From positions 5,910,034-5,974,033 of the forward strand of contig OX439132.1 of the NCBI GenBank assembly GCA_949318235.1: 64,000 nt of DNA. The letters run 5' to 3'. The notes below the pieces were generated by a model. The model saw only the letters and a list, made by a program, of their open reading frames with translations. It was not told the origin of the DNA and did not search any database. Both the position numbers and the translations under genes were made by a program. Positions 51,737-64,000 of the stretch are shown here, piece by piece. Every line of letters begins with the position of its first letter. The stretch's first letter is position 1. Origin of the DNA: Ecdyonurus torrentis (Eukaryota; Arthropoda; Insecta; Ephemeroptera; Heptageniidae).

Positions 51737-52070
51737 AGGAATAGACCAGAGAAAAACATAAGCATTTATATCACAAGACACTTGATGGGATTTCCATAAA
51801 TAACTTTAGTTTGTCTCAAAACCCAACTGTAGCCCCGTAGCAGTGATCAGAAAATTCGATTTATGCAACTCGCACAACATTTTCATACTAATTTTTGCAT
51901 TTTCTGACGTCATAAACATGAATTTTCACGCAAATTGCATACTCAACAATATTTTCACGCTCTCTCGTGGGGCTGCATTAACATTCTGGTTAAAATTGTC
52001 ATCAGTTTTGAAGATCCCATTTCTTGTTTATTCATTAAAAAGCACATGTTGTTTTATGTGGTCTATGGCT
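51737..52070 (+). mobile_element. TTAA-flanked MITE, copy 2 (334 bp)
   Basis: This is a full-length relative of the element at 9077-9406, in the same orientation, with TTAA at 51733-51736 and 52071-52074 and the same inverted ends. It differs from copy 1 by scattered substitutions and by small indels, for example a longer stretch near 52005-52020. Having both ends and the TTAA intact in both copies shows that these are two separate insertions rather than a local duplication. Confidence 0.85.
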
Positions 52071-52738
52071 TTAAAAGATCTAGAAATGAATTGTTATATT
52101 TTAGATGATTTTTAAAGGTCTTGTGGTTTATAATAAAGTAATATGAAGTGATATGCTTTTGCTTTAACTTGTTTACAAAAGGTTTCAACTTGTTTTGCCG
52201 TCATAAATAACGTTAATCAAATTTCACCTCAACTTTTGTCAGAAAAAAAAAAAATAAAAAACCACAGAATTATTTTTTGTCACAATATTGATGGCGGTAA
52301 CCTCTATTAATATAATATCATACAAAAAAGATAATAAAAAAAAAAGCAAATAGATGAATTTATTTTATTAGCTTAAACAATCCTGACTATTTGAAAGGCC
52401 ATTTTTTTTTTAAATAACCATCCAATAAATAATAAAAATAGTACGAAGAATCAAAACAACAATAAAAAGAACCTTAATGAAAATTTTATTTTATTTCATT
52501 GTTCAAGCAAATTTTATTAGCGGATCTGTTTCTAATATTATTATTTTGCAGTAAAAAAAAAAAAAAAAAAAAAATTGAACCCTCTATTTGCAAATCTCAA
52601 AGAAGACCATCTCAAAATCCATGAATGACCTTTAGAGGCTACATTTTACTATCCCGATTTTTATTTAAAAATTATTTAAGATATAATTTCCTAAAGTTAT
52701 AGGATATTTGTTTGCGTGAATCTCATATTTTTCCACAC

Positions 52739-52742
<4 letters not shown>

Positions 52743-52816
<74 letters not shown>
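52743..52816. repeat. (TC)n microsatellite, about 74 bp
   Basis: A pure TC run on the + strand, 3 kb before the 112-base exon and complementary to the AG array at 62026 beyond it. Confidence 0.97.
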
Positions 52817-52820
<4 letters not shown>

Positions 52821-53048
52821 CACACCTCTAATATGAATCTATTTGCCCTTAAGGGTCACATTAAAACCTAAAATTATACCTGCTAAAATGAACTTATCAT
52901 AAACTATAACTATATTTTTATTTGACAGTAAAAAATTTTATTAGATAATATACATAAAAAAATACTGTTAAATTATGAGTGACACATTGATATTAAAAAA
53001 TATAGTTTATTATTTAAATATAAATTTAAAAAAAAATCTTAATACAAG

Positions 53049-53083
<35 letters not shown>

Positions 53084-55773
53084 AAAGATTCTATTTTCTG
53101 ATAAGTAAAATATTATATGTTTATTTTCAGAAACAACATGTATTTGATTGTTATGCTTTAAGTGTAAATTTGGGTACTAAAGGTCATGTTTCCATGATTG
53201 TTAATTATTACACTTGGAAAAATTAGCACCACAATAAATTTTAACAAGTTAAATTTCATGTTGAACAATAAATTTTATACATATTGCATGGATAGTTTTT
53301 TGTACCTATGCTCCATCATTATTTGAGCAACACACACACACACAAAAATCATTAAATTATTTTTTATTTCTTATTTTGTTACCTTACAAATACATGTGAA
53401 AAAAAGAAACACGAATAAAAATAAAATCGTTGCTATAAGATTATAAAAATATGATTAACGATTTTTAGATTCATTATTTTCTTTATTATTATTATTTTAC
53501 TTTAAAATAAAATTAATAAATTATATATATTTTTTTAACTTTGACATCTTAATATTATCCTATCTTTTTTTTTTTTTTTTTTTAATATAAACCTATGAAT
53601 TTTAGTTTGTAAAATTATACTGCTGGAACGTATGTTTATAATTGATATTTAAAATATTCAGTATTAACATCTTGATTTCTGTAAATACAGAATTTGATTA
53701 TCATAACAAAATCTGATATAAACTTTGCAATAAATATTTATTTAGAAATCAATTTATAAGATTTCCAATAATAGCAAATATAAAAATATAAATTTCAACT
53801 CAAAGTTCTAAAAGCAGTTTTAAATCACGTCTCAACAATAAAAACAATTTCAAAAATCACACATGATAAAATAATAATAAAACTGCATTCAAAACATTCC
53901 ATTTTAGAGGTGCAATATTACTGTATAGTATACAAAAGATCACGTCTATACTATTATATTTTTTTTGAACCCTCTATATAGACCTATCTTGATTACAATA
54001 CATAAAATTAAAAGGAAACTTGTCTTATACTTATTAAGAGTATACACGTGAGAATCCCCTCTTTCTTTATATTATATACGTTAAAAAAAGTGCATCTAAA
54101 ATCGTTATATACCCTTATAATACAAGATTGAAAAATGTCAAGTGTTCTCCTTAAAGGTGCGATGAACATTTTTTTGTTTATACAAGTATACGGTGGTCAT
54201 TTTACGTGCATAGAATATAATATTATACTGATATATAAAAATGCATGTACTGACCATAATAAAAATAAAATAAAATATAAAACCGGCAATCTTTTGATCA
54301 TATATATATATATAATAGGAAGAAGTAATAAGAAATGCATTTGATGTGTCTTTAAATAGAATATTAATGAGTATGTGTACCATACCTTCATCACAACCAT
54401 ACCAAGTCATTACTCAAAGTAAATAAATATATAATAAAACATATAATATGTACTGTATATTTATACATCAACAGCCATTATGACGTATATGGTATTTATG
54501 GGAAATTGAATACAGTTTTATGTACTGAATGTTAAATTTGTTCTTATAAAAAACATAAAATAATAATATACATGAAAAGAATAAAAATAAATGTTAATTT
54601 TTATTGTTAAAACATTAAATTAATATTAACTAAAAGTATAATTAAAAAAATATATGGTATACTTGTTTTAAAATATATATATATATAAAAATTGGGTATA
54701 ATTATTTGTTATGTATACTTATAAGTCTTATTGAATTAATTATGTTTTTTATAATTATTTTTTTAAGTTTGACATTTATTTTTCAGTATATTTATATAGA
54801 CGATCCATACCTGTGTAAAATAATAATCAGGATTGAATAGTCTCCTAAATTTTTATTACAAAGTATGTGCGATCATATTTTTTAATCGAAAAATAAAAAA
54901 ATACTTCTATATACCTTTAGGGTGTATATAATAGAGAGCTTATATTATGTATAGAATGTCATGTATATAGAAGCGATGATTTTTATTTTTTTTTTCTATA
55001 TATATAACATGTAAATGTGAACCAGGAAGCGTCAATCAAATGAGTCAAATTTCACTTGTTACATGAGAAGTTAATTCTACCACATCTCATATTTGTCAAA
55101 GAGTTTTTTTTTGTATTTTTGTTGCTAAACTTCGATCTTATAAATACGTACAGTATTAATAATTTTACACCGTATCTCTCTGTTTTACTTTTGATTTTCC
55201 CACCATTTTCCATAATTTTGCAATCTAAGTTTTCATTTTTAAATTATATATTTATTTTCGCCAGTATTGATTATCAGTTTTGTTGTTGATCAGAATGTGA
55301 TTGAAAGTGGATGGTATTAAAATTATTTTTGCAAATAAATAGATCGTTGTACATAGTGCAGTTGAAAATTAGGGATGAAGGCCAAAGAAACCTTCAGGTA
55401 TCTTTAATAATCTACATGCCTCGAAAAAATGTTGATTTTTAGCCTTATTCTAATCTCCTATATTGAATTTTTGGATCCTTCATGCCAATTTCCCTTTAGA
55501 TATATATCCCTTTCTGAATCTGAATAATTTTTTGATAGAAAATGTTAAAAGAAGCTATTTGAAGATATGCAATTACGAATATTTAGCATAAAGTACGTAA
55601 TATCTTTATTAAGACCAAAATCTGGCACCATATAAAAAGATTTTTCAAATCTGATATCATTATGTAACTTAAGTTGTTTAATTTATTTATTTTGTGAATT
55701 TGTGTATATAGTGGTCACAATGTATGTGTATCAAATAAAATTTTAACAAATGTCTTATGTTTTTGTGTTACAG

Positions 55774-55885
55774 AGCGTGGTAATGCTTATGTTCCGAGAG
55801 GAAAAAAGTCCTGAAGACGAGATTAAAGCGTGGCAATTCTGGCACGGGCGTCAACATAGCGTTAAACAACGTATCCTAGATGCTG
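55774..55885 (+). CDS. grh: grainyhead exon, DNA-binding domain
   Basis: The exon starts in phase 0 after GTTACAG and ends before GTAAGT with the first base of an Asp codon. It encodes residues 602-638. SVVMLMFREEKSPEDE and AWQFWHGRQHSVKQRILDA form one of the most conserved parts of the Grh DNA-binding domain; the WxFWHxRQHxxKQR block is shared with vertebrate GRHL proteins and contributes to the protein core and DNA-facing surface. No deviation from family expectation is seen apart from a Gly (HGRQHS), where Ser is usual in the family. Confidence 0.98.
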
Positions 55886-58298
55886 GTAAGTGTAAATATC
55901 TTTTTTCCTATATACCTATAGCATATAGTTGCTTTTGGTCACCATCTTTGTGATGGTAAATACATTGTACAGCATAGGACAAACACTCTTATTATGCAAC
56001 TCCTTAAAAGTAATATATCTTTACCTTCCAAGTTCCTTAGGCCAATTTTAATATTAAGAAAGAGGTCTCTCTCTCTCAAATTATGTAAAATGAGAAACAT
56101 GGATCAATGTCCATGTGACATGATCTATATCACGTTCGATATGGTCTCCGTATATGAGTTACAGTTTTCTTTATTGCAACCCTATAATTCACCTTGATAA
56201 CTTATTATAAAAAAGGAAAGAATAATTAAACCACAATTAACTTTAGCTTACGTAATTTTCTATTAACTACATAATAAAATGAAATTGTTCTATAGCGCTT
56301 AATTTTCATCCATTTAAGGAAGTCTACTTTAAAGGTGCGGCGATATAATTAACGCATTTTTTAAACAATTAAATTTGTAATTTGTCTTTCATATTTTTCT
56401 TTATGCTCTTATATATATACCTTATATCTAATACAAAAAAAAAACTGTACTATTATTGGGCGTATATACAAATGTTGATTTATTAATACACAATGCAAAA
56501 GAAGAAAAAAAAACTTTTATTGGTATAATATAGGTTTAAAAAGTTGTTCATACTTTATAGTATTTTTACAAGATTTTTTTGTTACCTGCGCTAGGAGCGA
56601 CAAGAATATGATGCTAAATACTCTACATCTATGAACAAAATTACTATATCGCTTGAGGCACTTGTAACTTCTTATAATACCCAACAAGATGATCTCTAAT
56701 CAAAATCTGTTATCTTATTTGTGATTATCTAAAGTCTTTTCCAGTCATGATAATAAGCTAAATAAAAATATTTATAAAACATTGAGCCTTTGACCTTAAT
56801 AATTTTTATTACGAAAGAAAAATGTCAACTCTTTATCTTTACAGTATAATAAAACAATATTTATTTATAAAAAATAAGCTAGACTTAACTATAAACATTA
56901 TGTATAAAAAGAGAAAGAAATCTTTTTAATTAATTATGATTTTTTTTTAAATGACCAATTCAAAATTTTATCCAATATTTTCTTATGTATTTATAATATT
57001 CTAAGAGTAACATTTCTTTACAGCTGTTAGTATTTCACAATATTTTCACTTTATTCAATTATACGTATAATATAAAATATAATCAATAAAACAATTACGG
57101 TGTAGTACACATGCAATTATAATGACGTGTAAATGCACGCATGTCAAATTACACTTACACACGTAAGAAGAAAAAAAAAACGATGAACATTATAAAAGTA
57201 TTAGATATAATTAGCAATATTATGTCTAGCCACACCGGAAACAAGACTCTCACGAACAAAAGAAAAAGCAATAACAATCATATTATTATGTATTGTGTTA
57301 AAAATTAAAGCTTTTGCACAAAAAAAAATATTTGTTTCTTACTTATATTCAACGATGAAAAAAAAAATACTGTAGCACAGGTTTGAATTATTCGAAGCTG
57401 ACCGGGGGCAAAGTTATAACTTAAAACACGATTTCTCTGATGGTTATAAATCAAAGACTACTGCATGAAAGTCTGTATATATATACATGCATAAAATAAC
57501 AACAGTAATTGATGTTTTTCTTTTTTATTATTATTATATAAAATAAAAGTATGTAGAATAAATTTAAATAATGAAAATACGTTCAATAAGTATAATTAGG
57601 TTGGTTGTAGCAAAAAAAAAAAAAAAAAAAAAAAAAAGTGGTGAGAAAAGTTGATACTGTCAAAAATTGCAGGTCATTTGCACACTCTGTTACGTTATGA
57701 AAATTTGATTTATGTAATGTAAATCATAGGTTCTTTACAAATATAAGAAAATTTATTTAATAATATGTGACATTATTAACTGCCTACCAGCTACAAAATA
57801 AGTTATTCATTTTCCCAAAATTATTAAGAATATTTAATCACATTTTATACAATGTAGCAGTCAGCACTGGAAAAAAAAATGTAGTAAGAAAATTTTCAAT
57901 AAAAAAAATCGATATTTTCACTTTAATACTGTGAGTCTAAATCCCTAATATTTAGGACAGTTCTCAATCATTTTCTTACTTGTTAGTTGTACTTTAGAGT
58001 TTGTATTTTAGGAGAAATAGATTTTAAAATTTTTAATTTGTAAATTTGATTTTTGCAAATCACACTATTAAATAATAACAAGTAACAATTTTTGATTGAA
58101 TTGATATTGTTGTAAATAATGAAGTTTTGTTTGTTTTTCTTTTGTTATAATATACATAACGATGTACAATATTGTTTTAAACATTCATTCAATCAAAATA
58201 ACAACGTTATATACGTTAACAATAACATTATTATTTTCATATATATCTTGTTTGTCATGTTATATAATAATACAATTGACTTATGTTGTTAACATTAA

Positions 58299-58300
<2 letters not shown>

Positions 58301-58330
<30 letters not shown>
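58301..58330. repeat. (TC)n microsatellite, 30 bp
   Basis: A short pure TC run on the + strand following AACATTAACA. Confidence 0.95.
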
Positions 58331-58333
<3 letters not shown>

Positions 58334-60010
58334 TGTGATGTTACTCTAACAATATAGTATAAAATAAAAACATGAGAAGAGTGAAGAAGTATACACACAC
58401 ACAAGACAAAAGAGGTTTTCACCGTGCATTGCAAGTAAATAATATTAAATATGAGATTTTTTTTTTTCGGTTACAAAAATTGTGACGTCATACAGGTTGA
58501 TATTTGAGCCGGGTGCGAGTTTGAAATATAAACCTTGGGTTATACGGAGCGTCGGATCGAGAGATGATGGATCTAATTTCAAATCACACGCACACCAAAC
58601 TCAACTTAAAAGTCACCTTTATGTGGTGACATGGACTCTTGAAAACATGCAACTTTTTCTTTATTATACATTTTATGTATACATATATTATAATACAGAA
58701 ATTATTATATAATATTATACAGAGATTTATTTAAGATAAGAATATGACTTTCAATATTTTATTTTTAAATAATGAAACTTAAGAATTTTCATAATTCTTA
58801 TATGTATATCATATGAGTTTTTATGTATCAATAATTTTTCCTAAAACGAAAGTAAAGATAGTATGAAAATATTTAAAACCTTTTGGCACACAAGGCCATT
58901 ACAACCATAATCATCCTGAATAAGACATTTAAATTATATGCATTTCTATAGAACGTTTCTTACAATGTATTATTCTATATAAGCTTCTTAAAGATAGATT
59001 AAACTGTATGACATGAAACTAGTTTAACACAAAAAAATTATATTGAAAAATATTTTATGAACGATAAATTTTATATCAATATATAATATTTTTTTATCAC
59101 AGTGTGAACACCAATTTAGGAGTAAAATGGTGATTAAAGAACTAAAAAAAATCTGAAAAAAAGCTACTCTTTAGTAAGCTGTTAAAACTTTACTATATAT
59201 AGCTAATATAAAAGACAATTTCCATAATTTTCCACGAACTATTATTCAAAATATTATATATTTATAATATAGGTTAAAGTATAAAATGTTAAAGTTTAAA
59301 ACATTTTCTAGGAAGTATTTTTTTTTTTTTGAAATAAATAAATTTAAATAAAACTACTTTTCAATCAAATGAAAATTTAATTAATCGTTTTTAAATCAAT
59401 TTTATAAGTTAGTAACGTTAGTATATATTAAGTGTATTTCTTTTTTCACTCGCAACTCAATGTAAAATACATTAAGAGAAATTCAACCAAAGATCTTGTA
59501 ACGTATAACATTGATATACATATTTTTATATAAAACAAGACATGTCACTTTAAATCAAACGGTAAATAGAAATTTCATCCGGTTATTTTAGTATATTTGT
59601 ATTTGGTTCTGTTTTAAAAAGCACCCACCTATAAGCCAAAAAAAAAAAAAAAAAAAAAAATTAGAAAGCCAATATTTTAGAGCCTTTATCTTTAATATAA
59701 TAATAATGAATTTTTTTTTAAGATACTAAAAAAAACATAACATAATTGTGTAAATAAGAAACCGCAAATAAAGATCAAAACGTGGTCAATATAATTTTTT
59801 TTCTTTTCGATTTTATTATGGTTTATTTTACACATTAACAATCTACTATAGAAACATAATAATATATTTCACTATTTATATTATTTTTCTGTTATTCCAC
59901 TTTAAGATTATTGTTATTACTTTAGTGGTATAAGGTTATTTTTTTACTATATGCGTGTGTTGTATACCCACAAAGAGAGTATGTGCGACCACATCATATA
60001 TAGCGGTCCA

Positions 60011-60011
<1 letters not shown>

Positions 60012-60058
<47 letters not shown>
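60012..60058. repeat. (TA)n microsatellite
   Basis: A pure TA run of about 47 bases directly before a GC-richer motif cluster. Confidence 0.95.
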
Positions 60059-60067
<9 letters not shown>

Positions 60068-60074
60068 AAAGCAA

Positions 60075-60300
60075 AAGAAGTCAAGCTTCAGGAGAGCAAG
60101 GCTATATGCAAATGTATTTCAACCATAATAGAATTATTGCTTTGGGCTATGCTGCGGTGGATCGAGAGAGAGAGAGAGAGAGAGAGAGAAGGTTAGTGAC
60201 CCAAGTTGCCCTGGTGCTTTTAGCTTCTCTCTCTCTCTCTCGCCACTGTAGCTGGCCCTTCAGTAGGATAAAAAAGTGCCCAAGAGACCTAAACGTTTGT
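60075..60300. promoter_or_regulatory. intronic island with a POU octamer
   Basis: The block is GC-richer than the intron around it and contains a perfect octamer ATGCAAAT at 60106-60113, the binding site of POU factors. It also holds a (GA)n run (60164-60189) and a (TC)n run (60225-60241) in inverted orientation 35 bases apart, which can form a hairpin. POU factors act in the same neuroblast programme as Grh, so an enhancer is plausible but only inferred. Confidence 0.3.
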
Positions 60301-62021
60301 CGCCATATCAACATATCAAAGTGTATTACAACAAAAGTCTATTCTATTTGAAAGATGATATAGCTTGAAAAAAAAAATGTGTTAGTTATGTCCTCTATTT
60401 AAAATATATAGTCCTAATTAAGGTCTCATTTATCAAACACATTTTTTATATGGAGTTAAATCATTTAATATCTTATCCTTTATGAATATAAAAAATTTAT
60501 TATTTCTTTCTTGTTTTTTTTTTTTTTTTTTTTTTTCGTTACAGTCAAATTTTATGTTTGAAATTGTGAATTTGCAGATTAAAATTTACGTAAATAATAA
60601 TAACTTTTATTTATTCACATAAAAAAATACATAATATATAAGATAATTCGGAACTTATTATCAAATAACAAAGTCAATGACTTTTATTATTTTTCTAATA
60701 AAGAAAGATATTTTTATTGCATTTTTTTGTAATTTTAAAATTCAGCATAAAGAATAAAAATTGATTTTAATTTCCATGACGAATTAAATTATTATTAAAT
60801 ATTTAACGGTGCTGAAATATATTTTATACTTTATTTTACAATTTGAAACTGGATAGTTAATAACAAAAATTTATATTATTATACATAAATTTTTATTTAT
60901 ATATTCTCTGCATTTAAATTTTATTATTTTCTATATTTTTCAAAAAAAAAAAAAGCATAAAAAAGCATAAAAAATTTATTATTACTTTTGTATTAAAGAA
61001 TAATTTCAATCATAAAGCAATTTGAGATAGTTTGATTCTTCTTTTAGGTATATATAAGCATAAATTTAATATCATACATGTATGAAAAAGTATCTCCACC
61101 TGTTTTTAACTTTCACAAAGAGCTTAAATTTAGTATTGAATTACAAAAGTTTAAAAAAAAAAATCTCATAAAATTAAGTCTTGCGACAATATAGTAAAGA
61201 GCTATTAAAGAAAAAAAAACTGTCGTATATGTAAAAATATCGCAAAATGAAATATTATAAAAGCTCTTGTGATCTTATGAAGTATTCACGTTGTCCTACA
61301 ATTATTGTTGCTTATATTCATGCCGCTTATAATTTATTCGAAATATAAGTAAATCTACTACCTACGCTTTTGCATTGCAAATGAGAAACTTATATGTATG
61401 GAAAAAAATAGAAAAGATTAACATGAGAAGAAAAAATATGCATCTTAAATGTTTTTGAATAACCAAAGAATTTTCCATTCCATGTAGTTTTTTTTCTTTT
61501 TAATGAAACTTAAGTTAAAAATACCTCACCTTTTATTTTTTTAGGTTATTAATTTTATTGTTTGCTTTTTAAGCGACTAAAACTGCATTTAATAATTGTC
61601 ATTAGATTTTATCTTACATATTGACTTAAAATATAATAACTACAAACTCTATTACAAATATAAGTATTTAAATTATACAATTTTGTACATTATGTTAATT
61701 AAAAACAGAATAACAAAATGTACTTTTGTAACTGTGTTGCAAAATCATACTAATTTGAAAAAGAAATATTATCTTAAATGTATCACTTATAAACATATAC
61801 TTTAATATTATTAACTAATAAGATCTGAAATACAATAAACTAGATAATGATATTAATAATAATAATACTGATATAATGATAACTAATTACAATTAAGTTA
61901 GCTGTCAATGAACTTGTTTGAATGAAATAATATATATATATAGTTATAAGTTGGAGAACACGAGGTCAGTGCAACAAGTATGTTTTTCATGTGGGTGTGA
62001 CACACGCGCATATACAAGATC

Positions 62022-62025
<4 letters not shown>

Positions 62026-62069
<44 letters not shown>
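62026..62069. repeat. (AG)n microsatellite, about 44 bp
   Basis: A pure AG run on the + strand, inside a GC-richer stretch (61960-62150) with a GCCGGAGAGTAGCGGC palindrome-like patch just after it. Confidence 0.96.
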
Positions 62070-62071
<2 letters not shown>

Positions 62072-63413
62072 CTTCAAAAGTTGCAATCAAACTTTTCTCA
62101 CCGCCGGAGAGTAGCGGCACTTGACACTTCTCGCCGCTCCCGTCTGACAAATTTACTGAACTAAATTTACTATTGTTAACTTACATTCAAAATTAATTTT
62201 CTTTTACGAGAGCGAGAGAGGGGGATAGAAAGAGAGAGAGTTCATTTAAAAAAACAATTTGTGAATATTTTTTGACGTTTGATTGATAGAAACACATTAG
62301 TTTAGTGATTTAGAACGTTTATAGCGTTATTTACGGTATTTATTTTAGTGAATAATATTCATCAGCTCACACACGTTAAAATAATAAAAATATGTATAAA
62401 AAATCTTATATAATATGCTATAGTATTAATCTTACACATAAATTTATGTAATATTATGTATGTGTATATAATATATTCTTAAATATAATTTCACTTTTTT
62501 TTTTTACAAATATAAAAAATTGTTGATTTCATGGATTTTTTATTATTATTCTTTCTAAATCCGCCCTTTTTTATCAGTTCATTGAACTTTTAATGTGTCT
62601 AAACTAAATATAAAATGAAATAATAAAATTTTACTGATAATTTATCGTTTTTCAACACTTAATTTTTTCCCCTATATTAGGAACAAAAAATAAATAAATA
62701 AATAAAAACTAAGTCATTAATATTATAACATTCCTTATTTGATAATATACAAGTTTTGATTTATGAACGAAGATGAAATTATAATATATAACATAATTAT
62801 GTAAGTACTTTACAATTTTAAATATAAATTCATATTTTAACATATATATTAAACCAAAGTAATGAAGATAGAGTAAATTTATAGCAAAATAGACTTTTAA
62901 TCATAATTCATACTTTAAAAAAAATAGTCATAAAATAATGTCATTAAAGTCTTGTAATGAAGAAACTAAAATATTGAAATTAAGTTACTCCAAAAGAAAA
63001 ATTAACATAATGAGAACATCAACTTTTTTTTTCTTGCCACGCCCACCTGTTTGCTTGCATGGAGAATGTGAAAGTATGTAGGCAAATTGTTGAGCATCTG
63101 TGACCACCGGGTTGCATAAGCACTTAGGAGACCCGGGAGAATTTGCAAACTTCTTGGGAATCTGAATTTTGGAAAGCAGCTTTTACCTTTATTGGCAGGA
63201 TTATACAAAATAGATACAGAACCTAAAATTTCACATTTCCATTGATTTATTGTTAAAAAAAATGAATAAATAAAGATGAGCATTTAAATATTTTAAGAAC
63301 TCAGAACTTTTATTTTGTTCATTTCATTGACTTTCGTTTTTGTTTCTTCGTTGATTTATTCCCCCACGTTTATGATAAACGTAAGTCTTACAATTTTATT
63401 TTATTTGTTGCAG

Positions 63414-63508
63414 ATACAAAGAACAGCGTTGGTTTGGTGGGATGTATTGAAGAAGTGGCTCACAATGCTATTGCAGTCTACTGGAATCCTCTAGAATCCT
63501 CAGCAAAG
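63414..63508 (+). CDS. grh: grainyhead exon, DNA-binding domain (last exon in window)
   Basis: The exon starts after GTTGCAG with two bases that complete an Asp codon and ends in phase 0 before GTACGT. It encodes residues 639-670 including TKNSVGLVGCIEE and AVYWNPLESSAK, a central strand region of the Grh DNA-binding domain. The next exon should begin in phase 0 and continue the domain toward the DNA-contact loop and then the dimerisation domain; it lies outside the window. Confidence 0.98.
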
Positions 63509-63633
63509 GTACGTCAATAAAATATAAATAAATAAAAAAAATATTATGACTGATATGTATAATTCAATTTTATATAAAACTGTTCAGTAAAAAGTGAAGC
63601 TTTTTAACCACGCATTTTTTATCTATACTAGTT

Positions 63634-63671
<38 letters not shown>

Positions 63672-64000
63672 ATCTATTGAGTCAAAAAATATGATTCATT
63701 AACAAGTTGTTATTAAAAATTCGAACTCTTTAATTCAGATATAAACACGTTAAAAAATTAAAATAGCAATTTAATCATAAAATACAAAGACTTCAATTTT
63801 GAAAATATTTGAAAACAAGAAGCAATCTATTTTATTTAAAAAAATTATTTATAACATTTTATTATTTTTGAAGCGGGTGTTATTATTAATAGGTTAATCA
63901 ACGAATCCTTTCATAATTTTTTTCTTTTATAACGTAAGTCAAAATTATAATTCTGATAAGAATTAATAACACTTGCTTTAAAAAAAAAAGGAAAATGATC
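63509..64000 (+). other. grh: start of the next grh intron
   Basis: AT-rich intronic sequence after donor GTACGT with a poly-A run at 63641-63669. No further exon is visible before the window ends. Confidence 0.85.

Larger units (their letters stand above)
55886..63413 (+). other. grh: grh intron, 7.5 kb
   Basis: AT-rich, with donor GTAAGT and acceptor GTTGCAG. It contains a poly-A run (57609-57636), a TC array (58301-58330), a structured GC-richer patch at 58500-58660, a TA array (60012-60058), a motif cluster near 60075-60300, an AG array (62026-62069) and a GC-richer patch 230-380 bases before the next exon (63030-63180). No open frame resembles a known protein. Confidence 0.85.

Noticed and set aside
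51843..52115. 90-residue open frame
   Set aside because: It lies almost wholly inside MITE copy 2, and copy 1 does not preserve the frame.
63002..63283. 93-residue minus-strand frame before the last exon
   Set aside because: No family resemblance and AT-rich ends; the GC-richer part is better read as intronic regulatory or repeat sequence.

Overview
The window is a piece of an AT-rich arthropod genome, very probably an insect. It carries most of one gene on the + strand, grainyhead (grh), which encodes a CP2/LSF-family epidermal and neural transcription factor. The identification rests on seven coding exons with matching splice phases. These spell an N-terminal block shared with animal GRHL proteins, a long low-complexity linker with a VKREPED motif, and the first part of the Grh DNA-binding domain. 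The rest of the DNA-binding domain, the dimerisation domain and the 3' end lie beyond position 64000. I cannot name the species; the base composition, GA/TC arrays and small elements would fit a parasitoid wasp or another AT-rich insect, but this is a guess.

Layout: 1-2300 is upstream DNA with a GC-richer first 150 bp and a long GA array. At 2311 there is a TATAAAAG box, followed by an ATG-free stretch ending in a GTAAGG donor at 2653; this is a plausible promoter and non-coding first exon of grh. Coding exons are 14596-14852, 15462-15666, 27505-28600, 33690-33886, 39474-39636, 55774-55885 and 63414-63508. All acceptors end in AG, all donors begin with GT, and all phases join without a frameshift. 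From the ATG at 14711 the exons give exactly 670 codons.

Introns make up about 95% of the gene. They hold two direct copies of a ~330 bp MITE with TTAA target duplications (piggyBac-like), three smaller inverted-repeat elements, a tRNA-like SINE head, two imperfect hairpins of microRNA-precursor size, several GC-richer islands that look like regulatory DNA, and many long (GA)n/(TC)n and (TA)n arrays. The orientation of the GA/TC arrays changes around the coding exons, so most exons or exon pairs lie between complementary arrays. This could promote RNA pairing, exon skipping or circular RNA.

I found no second protein-coding gene with convincing support, no rRNA or intact tRNA gene, no CRISPR array, no viral gene and no intact transposase. 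I did not find a clearly new biological system. The observations most worth testing are the GA/TC arrangement around the exons, the hairpin at 39807-39917, and the TTAA MITE family.
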